Shown piece after piece: positions 1-6,138 of a stretch of 7,716 nucleotides of DNA. The translations under genes and the position numbers were made by a program. The notes under the pieces are model-generated. The model was not told where the DNA came from. It searched no databases and saw only the letters and a program-made list of their open reading frames with translations. Within the stretch, counting starts at the first letter, position 1, and each line of letters opens with the position of its first letter. Origin of the DNA: JAPUDS01 sp039812985 (lineage in GTDB: Bacteria; Patescibacteriota; Saccharimonadia; Saccharimonadales; Saccharimonadaceae); assembly GCA_039812985.1 (NCBI GenBank), contig JBDHUL010000038.1, forward strand, positions 1 through 7,716. Direction: 5' to 3'.

Positions 1-479
1 CCTTAACAGCAAAAGTACCAGTGTACAAAGCCGGCACTATCGTCAATACAGTCTGCGTGGAGACTCCGACTATACCGGGCACAAACCCAGATGACTGCGA
101 TACAGCTGAGGTAGAGGTGCCAACACCAGGTAAAGTTCGGGTTTGCGACATACAAAGCGGCAACGTCATTTCGGTCAGCGAAGCCGACAAAGACAACGAG
201 GGTTACGCACCAGCCGATAGCCCCGAATGCCAGCCTATTCGCGTCTGCGACACAACAACCAAGACGCACGTCACCATACGCAAATCCCAGCTCGACGATA
301 GTCGCTACACCACTGACGACAGTGCCTGTGTAGCACAGCCAGAGCCCCCAGTCATCCCGAGCACCGGCCCAACAGAAGCCATCCTCAGTACTGTTAGTTT
401 TGGCACCATAGCTGGCACGACATACTATTGGCGCAGTAGCCGGCGACGACTCCTCGGCTTACCCTTTCTCAAAAAGTAG
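1..479 (+). CDS. Surface protein with LPxTG-like sorting tail, 5' end missing
   Basis: The frame is open from the window edge (first full codon at 3), so only the last 158 residues are seen and the true start lies outside; the GTG at 21 has no special claim. Visible residues 13-39 (NTVCVE, then DDCDTAEVEV) resemble the closing strands of DUF11/Sdr-type extracellular modules. Two Cys-bearing repeats follow (45-76 and 79-109), then a Pro-rich linker and IPSTGP at 118-123, a moderately hydrophobic stretch (about 126-143) and an Arg/Lys-rich end (RSSRRR, then KK). Motif, hydrophobic span and basic tail together form a sortase-type cell-wall sorting signal, with Ile in place of the usual Leu. The likely place is the cell surface, perhaps as adhesin or host contact protein; that role is inferred. 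It converges on the histidine kinase with 11 nt between stops and no visible terminator. Confidence 0.77.
   Translation, partial: LTAKVPVYKAGTIVNTVCVETPTIPGTNPDDCDTAEVEVPTPGKVRVCDIQSGNVISVSEADKDNEGYAPADSPECQPIRVCDTTTKTHVTIRKSQLDDSRYTTDDSACVAQPEPPVIPSTGPTEAILSTVSFGTIAGTTYYWRSSRRRLLGLPFLKK
135..329 (+). repeat. Two tandem Cys-containing protein repeats of about 33 residues
   Basis: Visible residues 45-76 (beginning VRVCD, ending at Cys76) and 79-109 (beginning IRVCD, ending at Cys109) align as two units. Each has an RVCD opening, a beta-like T/S/V segment, an acidic D/E-rich segment with Tyr, and a closing Cys 27-28 residues after the first. The pairing suggests one disulfide per repeat in an exported protein. 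The repeats are diverged at DNA level, so this is domain duplication, not a recent slippage repeat. Confidence 0.6.
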
Positions 480-490
480 TGGTCTGAAGC

Positions 491-2632
491 TTACGATCTG
501 TTAAGTCGGAATCCAAACGTTGATCCTTTGTTCTCCTCACTTTTGAAAAGAACGGCGCCACCTAGAGCTACAATTACCTTTTTTGCCATAAATAACCCGA
601 TGCCAGTACCATCAGGCCGCTGTTTTCGTGCATTTGATGCCCGCGAAAATTTGGTAAACAATTTATGCTGTTCGTCCTTTGGTACGCCAATCCCCTCGTC
701 AATAACCTTGAACTCAATATAATCACGCGTGTACGACAAAATGATTTGTATTTTGCCGCCTGGCCTGGAGTAGTAGATGGCATTGTCGATAAAATTCATC
801 ATAACCTGCCGAATCTTATTCTCGTCAACCTGCATCGTAGGAAAATGCGCCGGTTTTTCGTACATAAGGACAATACCGCGCGAACGAGCGCTCATTCGTA
901 GTGGTTCAATTTCCTCGTTAAGAACATCCGCTAGATTAACCTCTGTCAGTTCAAGTGCGAACTTGCCAGTCTGAATACGTGAAACATTTAGGAATTCCCC
1001 TATGAGATGCACCATGCGCTGAGAACTACTAAAGGCTTCCTCGAGCAATTTACGCTGAGGCGGCGTAACGGGGCCCGTATCGCCATCCAGCAGCATACTA
1101 ATGTATCCCTTGATGGTCGTCAGCGGTGTTCTGAGCTGGTGCGACGCAAGTGAAACAAACTCGTCTTTGGTTTGATCCATGGTTTTTAGTTTTTGATTGG
1201 TATGTCGCAGCTGACTCGTTGCTTCATCAACCCGAGCCCTTAATGTATCATTGAAGTTTTTAATCACCTCATAACGCAAACTATTTTCTATAGCAACTGC
1301 TATTTCGTTAGCAGCGACGTCTAAAAACTCGCGGTCCTTTTCATGATATGTCACGCCGCTTAACTTACTTCCAAGGACAATATACCCAACGTCCCCCCGT
1401 ATCGAACGGAGCACGACTACCACGGCAACCCCTCGGCTCGCGAGAATACGGGCCTCCGCACTCGCCTTGTGACCCCCATCGAAAAAGTACACCGTTTCAT
1501 TATATTTAAATAATTTTTCAATCGCAGCTCGTTCAGCCTGTGTGTCACGCCGAGCCACACCGACACTATGCCGATACACACCATGGGCATCACTTGCCTC
1601 AATATATACATAGAGGGGCTTTAGATTATTAGAGAGTAGCTGAGCAACCTCCCTAAGCAAATCATGCGGCCGTATGGTCTGAGCAACCACCCTTGAAAGC
1701 AACCCGAGCAGCTGAGCGGTCTGATAGTCATTTTGGAAAAATACTTTGTCTGTCAGTTTGTCAAATAGCACTCGCAGCGGTTGAAATAGTAGCACCGCGG
1801 CAAACATTACTGCTGAGTTAATAAGCGTCACAACGTAGATATCGTGAATGCCGTCGCTCACAAAACGACTCGCAAAAAATGCCATAACACCGTATATCGC
1901 CGCAAGTGTCGCAAGGGCAAGTACATATGCCAGTGAGAGTAAGAATGACCGTCTTACATCAAGCCAACTATACCGCACGATCGAGTACGTCACGGACAGC
2001 GCAAAGAAGAATGAAAATAGAGGACCAACGTATATCAATTCATACATACCCATCCAGGGAAGAATAAGATCAAACAAAGCCCCACCGGCAATCGACAGCA
2101 GTACACCGTGGGCGACCAGCAACAAACGCCGGCGCTCGGCACCACGAATACCCAGGGCTGTGCCGTATAAAAGGGCTATCGCAGCACCCACGTATGCGAG
2201 GAATGTCAACGTGTATAACGCATAGGTCGGTTGTAGTAGCTCAACTCTGTCGCTGAGCGGCCCTACCACCGCAACAACCCGTACGACAAAATGAGGTACC
2301 ACGAGTAGCAATACCATCCATACGAAACCTGGCGTACATGCAACGACAAATGCCAGCTTCCGACGCACCCCCGCTTCAAAAAGTCCAAATACAAACGCAC
2401 TTGTCGCGATCAGCATGGCTGCAGTGTAATAGATATTGACATAAATTTGCGCCCTGCCGACGGCAGCCGCAATCATGAATACTCCCAACCCCCACGACCA
2501 TAATGCCACCGCAAGCAAAACTGCCAGAAAAATATATCGTTCCACTCCTTGGCGCGCTCGTCGAAACACGGTCATGCCAACCACTGCATTCACGAGCCCG
2601 ATAACAATCAATATCCAGGTCAAGATGGCCAC
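491..2632 (-). CDS. Membrane sensor histidine kinase (7TM-type N-terminus, GAF-like, HisKA, HATPase_c)
   Basis: Autophosphorylating sensor kinase of a two-component system, 713 residues. Residues 1-290 hold about eight hydrophobic segments, like the multi-span N-terminal sensor regions of many kinases, so the signal is probably sensed in or near the membrane. Residues 300-450 look like a GAF domain, ending in a helix (FLDVAANEIAVAIENS). A coiled coil (455-488) leads to the HisKA H-box SLASHQLRTPL with phospho-acceptor His498. The ATPase domain has an N-box (NFIDNA, 613-618), G1 (DEGIGVP, 645-651) and G2 (DGTGIGL, 674-680), so it looks catalytically complete. The GTG start is forced: an in-frame TGA lies four codons upstream. 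The start overlaps the methyltransferase stop by 13 nt, so translation is probably coupled. It has no receiver domain; the obvious partner is the divergent CheY-like protein. The ligand is unknown. Confidence 0.93.
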   Translation of the reverse strand: MAILTWILIVIGLVNAVVGMTVFRRARQGVERYIFLAVLLAVALWSWGLGVFMIAAAVGRAQIYVNIYYTAAMLIATSAFVFGLFEAGVRRKLAFVVACTPGFVWMVLLLVVPHFVVRVVAVVGPLSDRVELLQPTYALYTLTFLAYVGAAIALLYGTALGIRGAERRRLLLVAHGVLLSIAGGALFDLILPWMGMYELIYVGPLFSFFFALSVTYSIVRYSWLDVRRSFLLSLAYVLALATLAAIYGVMAFFASRFVSDGIHDIYVVTLINSAVMFAAVLLFQPLRVLFDKLTDKVFFQNDYQTAQLLGLLSRVVAQTIRPHDLLREVAQLLSNNLKPLYVYIEASDAHGVYRHSVGVARRDTQAERAAIEKLFKYNETVYFFDGGHKASAEARILASRGVAVVVVLRSIRGDVGYIVLGSKLSGVTYHEKDREFLDVAANEIAVAIENSLRYEVIKNFNDTLRARVDEATSQLRHTNQKLKTMDQTKDEFVSLASHQLRTPLTTIKGYISMLLDGDTGPVTPPQRKLLEEAFSSSQRMVHLIGEFLNVSRIQTGKFALELTEVNLADVLNEEIEPLRMSARSRGIVLMYEKPAHFPTMQVDENKIRQVMMNFIDNAIYYSRPGGKIQIILSYTRDYIEFKVIDEGIGVPKDEQHKLFTKFSRASNARKQRPDGTGIGLFMAKKVIVALGGAVLFKSEENKGSTFGFRLNRS

Positions 2633-3621
2633 TTCGCCACCTCATATATCGCATACACTCCATCGTCAGGTATAAACACGTTGACCGATTGTGGCGGTAT
2701 ATCTGCCGTGCGAAAAAGTTGCAACAAATCCTCCGGTTGCCGCTGTATAACCCCGGGCCACCCGAGAGCTCTTTGGTGCACAGCCAGGTGTTTTCGTGAA
2801 CGGGTCATATTTGTGAAGACAAAGATGCCGCCGGGCCGCAATAACTCATAAACCCGGCGCAGGAGCATCACAGCCTGACAATCATCGAGATATTCAAACA
2901 ACCCCATCGCATCAATAACAAAAGGTCTTTCTTCACTGTATCGTTCCAAAACCGCATCTCCACAGACATCATCACACACAAACTCTATATTCCCAACTGT
3001 CACACCCGAGTGTTCATATAGCTCACGAGCGAACTCAAGCACATCCGGATCGCTGTCAAGCAACACCACTCGCGCTTGAGCCACTTTCTCAGGAAGTATC
3101 TCTGAGAGTGTGGTATATACGTTTTGCCCGCTCCCTGCAGCAATACTCAGCCATACAAACGGAGCATCAACCTTATCAATTCGCTGCCGGACGCGCCAGA
3201 CGAGCACAGATGAGCGAGATCGCAACCCAACCGCATCATAGGTATGTCGAAAAAAATAAGTCGTCACGGTGTCAATTGCCTTACCGTTACGCATACGTTT
3301 TACCTCTGGGTTATGGGCATAGAACGTGGCAAAACCTCCCGGCATATACCCACGCCAGGCCCGCATACCAGCTGGTAGATACGATACGCGCTGAACAATA
3401 TTCCGCGGGTCACCAGAGACCATCTCGGGATGACGCGTCAAATACCATTCGAGATAGTCCGTGAAAGCCAGTACCGCTGCCCGGCCCACTCTATGCCATC
3501 CTTTACGATATACATCCGGAACGATAACGGAGATGACCAGCATCCCTTCAACTTTATATTCACTTACAACTTTCGCGAGCGAGGCAACCTGAGTCGTTCT
3601 TGGCTTTGTTATTTTATTCAT
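2620..3621 (-). CDS. Class I SAM-dependent methyltransferase, possibly PhcB-like
   Basis: 333 residues. The C-terminal half is a Rossmann methyltransferase. Motif I is SIAAGSGQ (159-166). The acidic end of strand 2 is LLDSDP (187-192), which would bind the SAM ribose. DD at 217-218 suits adenine contact. Motif IV is IDAMGLFEYLDD (236-247), and RPGG (262-265) leads into strand 5 and Asn271. The GLF-E/D-YL motif with a following LLRPGG and N recalls the methyltransferases annotated as extracellular-factor (3-hydroxypalmitate methyl ester) biosynthesis proteins. That assignment is from memory and the substrate is not shown by the sequence. The N-terminal 150 residues lack motifs I know and may form a substrate-binding cap. 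The ATG at 3621 lies 14 nt after a TATAAT. It is the first gene of an operon with the histidine kinase. A methyltransferase of other lipids or small molecules remains equally possible. Confidence 0.85.
   Translation of the reverse strand: MNKITKPRTTQVASLAKVVSEYKVEGMLVISVIVPDVYRKGWHRVGRAAVLAFTDYLEWYLTRHPEMVSGDPRNIVQRVSYLPAGMRAWRGYMPGGFATFYAHNPEVKRMRNGKAIDTVTTYFFRHTYDAVGLRSRSSVLVWRVRQRIDKVDAPFVWLSIAAGSGQNVYTTLSEILPEKVAQARVVLLDSDPDVLEFARELYEHSGVTVGNIEFVCDDVCGDAVLERYSEERPFVIDAMGLFEYLDDCQAVMLLRRVYELLRPGGIFVFTNMTRSRKHLAVHQRALGWPGVIQRQPEDLLQLFRTADIPPQSVNVFIPDDGVYAIYEVAKWPS
2638..2643 (-). promoter_or_regulatory. Ribosome binding site GAGGTG for the histidine kinase GTG start
   Basis: On the minus strand GAGGTG lies inside the final codons of the methyltransferase and ends 5 nt before the kinase GTG at 2632. 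It supports that start and termination-reinitiation coupling. It contrasts with most other genes here, whose starts sit next to -10 boxes and lack a Shine-Dalgarno. Confidence 0.6.
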
Positions 3622-3635
3622 TGCGTTGATGCTTT

Positions 3636-3665
3636 ATTATAGTAAGTATATGACAAAAATCGCAA
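3636..3665 (-). promoter_or_regulatory. Promoter of the methyltransferase-kinase operon
   Basis: On the minus strand TATAAT (3641 down to 3636) is a perfect -10. TTGCGA (3665 down to 3660) is a 4/6 match to the -35 with an 18-nt spacer. Transcription would start about 7 nt before the ATG at 3621, giving a very short leader without a Shine-Dalgarno. The -10 overlaps that of the divergent receiver gene, and the -35 lies within its first codons. Confidence 0.55.
3638..3643 (+). promoter_or_regulatory. -10 box of the receiver gene, leaderless type
   Basis: TATAGT ends 6 nt before the ATG at 3650, placing the expected transcription start on or next to the A of the start codon. No convincing -35 is seen. 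It overlaps the opposing TATAAT of the methyltransferase by four bases (3638-3641). Confidence 0.5.
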
Positions 3666-4018
3666 TTATCGAAGACGACCCCGTAATACGACAGATGTAC
3701 CTCATGAAGTTTGAGGCCACTGGGTTCACTGTTAAAACAGCCGAAAACGGCAAAGAGGGTGTGCTGCTTGTCGAGAAATTCCTACCCGACATTATACTCC
3801 TTGACCTAACGATGCCTGTCATGAGCGGCGACGAAGCTCTTGCTGCTATCCGTGCCGAAGACTGGGGCCGCGACATACCAGTACTCATACTGACAAATCT
3901 TGGCGAAGAAGAAGCCCCGAAAACCTTACGATCACTTGGTGTGCTTAACTATATCGTTAAAGCTGATCTGACTCCACGACAAGTCGTTGAACGCGTTAAA
4001 AAGGCTCTGGGGCAGTAA
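3650..4018 (+). CDS. Stand-alone CheY-like response regulator receiver
   Basis: 122 residues, a single receiver domain with no output domain. The key residues are present: acidic pocket Glu8-Asp9-Asp10, phospho-acceptor Asp52 in LLDLTMP, Thr82 at the end of strand 4 and Lys104 at the end of strand 5. It can therefore be expected to accept phosphate from a histidine kinase; the kinase in the neighbouring divergent operon is the natural candidate. With no DNA-binding domain it must act by protein contact or as a phosphorelay intermediate. The ATG at 3650 is preferred over TTG/ATG at 3626/3629, because MTKIAIIEDD matches the usual receiver beginning and the upstream codons are occupied by the -10 box. 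It converges on folD with 2 nt between stop codons. Confidence 0.92.
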   Translation: MTKIAIIEDDPVIRQMYLMKFEATGFTVKTAENGKEGVLLVEKFLPDIILLDLTMPVMSGDEALAAIRAEDWGRDIPVLILTNLGEEEAPKTLRSLGVLNYIVKADLTPRQVVERVKKALGQ

Positions 4019-4020
4019 GT

Positions 4021-4839
4021 TCACGATTCGCTGTTTGCTACCGTGCGGGCGGCACGAATAACGTTGTCGAACAACGCGCACACCGTCAGCGGCCCAACAC
4101 CACCCCGAAGCGGCGTCATAATCAGGTCGTCTCGCTGTCGTACATCGGCCGCGACATCACCGACTATTTTGCCGTCTTCGGACGCAGTCGCCGCATCAAC
4201 TACAACCACTCCAGGGCGCAACATAGCCGACGTTATGAGGCCTGGATGGCCAGCTGCCGTCACTATGACATCGGCTGCTTGAAGTGCTCCCGCCAGATCA
4301 GTCACTGTTCGATCAACCACTTCAACATCAAGCCCAGAATCCTGCCACATCTTTGCCAATGGCGCACCCACCAGCCGTCCTCGCCCCACAACAACAATAT
4401 GCTTGTGAGCCAGTTCGACATTGTACCCTGACAAGAGCCAGATAATCGCCATAGGGGTCGCAGGATCGAGTACTGCCTGCGCTCCCAGCGCATCAACATC
4501 TTTTGCGGGCAAAACAGCGTTGACCAACTCGTCGGTGCGCGCAGTATTGCCAAGGGGAAGCTGAACGATGATACCGTGCACAGTCTCGTCGTCGTTTAGC
4601 CGATGAATCAGCTCCAGTGCCTCGTTCTCGTCCGCCGGGCGATGGTCATCGACCGCGATAAGTATATCCTGGCCATATTGCCGTTTCTTCCTGACATAGG
4701 TGAGAATCACCGGATTGTCGGTCGTCCGCACTATTGCAAGACGCGGAAACACCTGGTAGTTTTGTCGCAAATTGCGCACCTGTTTCGCCTGCCGCTCTTT
4801 GATATATCCAGCCAGTTCGGCGCCATCGAGTAATTTCAT
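4021..4839 (-). CDS. folD: FolD: methylene-THF dehydrogenase / methenyl-THF cyclohydrolase
   Basis: 272 residues. FolD interconverts 5,10-methylene-, 5,10-methenyl- and 10-formyl-tetrahydrofolate in the cytosol using NAD(P). Active-site landmarks are visible: YVRKK with probable catalytic Lys52, IVQLPL with Gln93, and KDVD at 113-116. The dinucleotide-binding loop is GRGRLVGAP (152-160), and the closing motif is GGVGPLT (246-252). Several normally fixed positions differ: VDAL replaces VDGF, ATPMAI replaces the Cys-Thr-Pro-x-Gly motif, DAATAS replaces the usual DVG after strand VVVVD, and TPLRGG replaces TPVPGG. It is thus a divergent member, probably active. ATG 4839 is chosen because MKLLDGAELA matches the family N-terminus and a -10 box lies 7 nt upstream; an ATG at 4866 would add nine residues. 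It follows folC by 33 nt on the same strand but has its own -10. Confidence 0.92.
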   Translation of the reverse strand: MKLLDGAELAGYIKERQAKQVRNLRQNYQVFPRLAIVRTTDNPVILTYVRKKRQYGQDILIAVDDHRPADENEALELIHRLNDDETVHGIIVQLPLGNTARTDELVNAVLPAKDVDALGAQAVLDPATPMAIIWLLSGYNVELAHKHIVVVGRGRLVGAPLAKMWQDSGLDVEVVDRTVTDLAGALQAADVIVTAAGHPGLITSAMLRPGVVVVDAATASEDGKIVGDVAADVRQRDDLIMTPLRGGVGPLTVCALFDNVIRAARTVANSES

Positions 4840-4846
4840 TACCCCT

Positions 4847-4855
4847 AGTGTAACA
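4847..4855 (-). promoter_or_regulatory. Extended -10 box of folD, leaderless type
   Basis: The minus strand reads TGTTACACT, an extended TGn element plus TACACT (hexamer 4852 down to 4847), followed by AGGGGTA (7 nt) and the ATG. No -35 is seen, as is common with extended -10 promoters. AGGGG could alternatively serve as a weak, closely spaced Shine-Dalgarno on a folC read-through transcript. Confidence 0.5.
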
Positions 4856-4872
4856 GAGTACACCATACGCCG

Positions 4873-6117
4873 CTAGCTGCTCAGCTGCTGGATATATAGC
4901 CGCACCTGTGAAACAAGATACAGCGATCCCGTAACAACCACAACCGGCGAATTTCCCTCGAGCGCCGCCATTACGGCTCGTTGTTGGTCTTCAATATACT
5001 CAACCGCATGTCCGGCAGCCGCAGTGAGTTCATTTTCTTCACACCCCCGTGTATGCAAGTCCTGACGAATGATAAATGTCGTATACACAACCCGCCGTGA
5101 CGCCCGCTCAATTAACTGAATGCACTCGGTGATTTTTGGCTGTGGAGCCTGTTTGAATGCGCAAACAAACGTCAAGTGCTCGTCACCGCGTCGGTGCAGT
5201 TCTTCGATGAGGCTCGAGAGCTTCTGAGGGTTATGCGCCCCGTCAACAATAACTGTTTTGCTACCGATGCGGTAGAACTCCCAGCGGCCAGGTATGCGCA
5301 CGGTATCGAGTAATCGCTGAGGGTTAGGCGGTAGTATTCGTCCATCACGCCCCACAATGTAGCGTACCGCCGCCAGTGCGAGAGAAAAGTTTTGCCGCAG
5401 AAAAGCCGGCGCGTTTGTGACAGAACTCGCCTCCGTGGCCACAATATCCAGTGCAGCATGCTGCTCGCGTACAGTAGTACGGAACACATCCATCACCTCA
5501 GGTGGCTGCTCTGCCGAGAATACCATATTGCCTGGTTGAATAATCCCGGCCTTCTCTGAGGCAATGAGTGTCAGCGTGTCGCCAAGAATATCGGTATGAT
5601 CATACCCGATAGGGGTCAAGACACAGACTTTGTCCGCTCTGGTCACGACGTTCGTCGAGTCTGAACGACCCCCGATCCCTGTTTCCACTACAAAATAATC
5701 CACGTGTTCTTTTTTGCATACCCAAAATGCAAAAGCGACCATGTATTCAAAATACGATGGCTGAGGCTTTAACGTACCCGTCTGGGCATAGAACTCCTGA
5801 AAATACTGTACGAAGTCAGTTTCTGACAGTGGCCCGCCACCAACCTGAACGCGGTCTCGCACCGAATCCATGTGCGGCGACACCGTTAACCCAACCTTTG
5901 CCCCTGTCACCTCCAGAAGCGCCCGCAGGTAGTACGATGTCGAAGTCTTCCCTGACGTACCCGCTACGTGCACTACCTTCAGACCATCCTGAGGATTCCC
6001 AACCGCGTCGAGCAGACGGTGGATGCCATCGAGTTTCAAATCACCACTCGAAAGCTTTTGGCCGCTATATGCCCCAAGCACTGTCTCGACCTCTACCATA
6101 GTTGACATAGTTATCAT
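4873..6117 (-). CDS. folC: FolC: folylpolyglutamate / dihydrofolate synthase, Mur-ligase family
   Basis: 414 residues from the chosen start, near the usual FolC length. It adds glutamate to folate by ATP-driven formation of an acyl phosphate, retaining the cofactor in the cell. Visible motifs: P-loop GTSGKTST (53-60), then SPHMDSVRDR (folate-binding loop, SPHL..ER in relatives), ETGIGGRSDSTNV with the conserved Glu, IGYDHTDILGDT, EKAGI with the expected carbamylated Lys, and DGAHNP in the C-terminal domain. Whether it also makes dihydrofolate from dihydropteroate cannot be read here; in a folate-salvaging organism only polyglutamylation would be needed. Start choice is open. ATG 6117 is 7 nt after TATAAT (leaderless). 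ATG 6126 has AGGAG 7 nt upstream but would lie on the -10 itself. ATG 6159 reaches into the divergent gene. The gene precedes folD. Confidence 0.92.
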   Translation of the reverse strand: MITMSTMVEVETVLGAYSGQKLSSGDLKLDGIHRLLDAVGNPQDGLKVVHVAGTSGKTSTSYYLRALLEVTGAKVGLTVSPHMDSVRDRVQVGGGPLSETDFVQYFQEFYAQTGTLKPQPSYFEYMVAFAFWVCKKEHVDYFVVETGIGGRSDSTNVVTRADKVCVLTPIGYDHTDILGDTLTLIASEKAGIIQPGNMVFSAEQPPEVMDVFRTTVREQHAALDIVATEASSVTNAPAFLRQNFSLALAAVRYIVGRDGRILPPNPQRLLDTVRIPGRWEFYRIGSKTVIVDGAHNPQKLSSLIEELHRRGDEHLTFVCAFKQAPQPKITECIQLIERASRRVVYTTFIIRQDLHTRGCEENELTAAAGHAVEYIEDQQRAVMAALEGNSPVVVVTGSLYLVSQVRLYIQQLSS

Positions 6118-6132
6118 AGGATTCATTATAAT
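6102..6132 (+). promoter_or_regulatory. Promoter of the oxidoreductase gene
   Basis: TTGACA (6102-6107) and TATAAT (6127-6132) are both perfect consensus hexamers with a 19-nt spacer, two longer than ideal. The ATG at 6139 comes 6 nt after the -10, so the transcript is predicted leaderless. The -35 lies inside the first codons of folC, on the opposite strand. Confidence 0.65.
6125..6130 (-). promoter_or_regulatory. -10 box of folC, shared with the divergent gene
   Basis: TATAAT on the minus strand ends 7 nt before the ATG at 6117, so the mRNA should begin at or next to the start codon. The hexamer lies within ATTATAAT (6125-6132), which equals its own reverse complement. No clear -35 is seen on this strand. 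Confidence 0.6.
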
Positions 6133-6138
6133 ACTCCT

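Noticed and set aside
480..490. Terminator between the surface protein and kinase genes
   Set aside because: The 11-nt gap and flanking codons form no stem with a U-run on either strand.
1848..2225. Plus-strand ORF of 125 codons within the kinase gene
   Set aside because: It is a shadow of the kinase membrane region on the other strand, with no ribosome site, no domain and no support against the strong kinase frame.
2620..4023. Recoded UGA (glycine) as in some CPR groups
   Set aside because: The methyltransferase and folD both end at TGA at their natural C-termini, and no long gene needs TGA read through. The standard bacterial code fits.
5727..6101. Plus-strand ORF of 124 codons within folC
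   Set aside because: It lies opposite intact FolC motifs including the P-loop. Its Pro/Ser-rich product has no recognisable fold.
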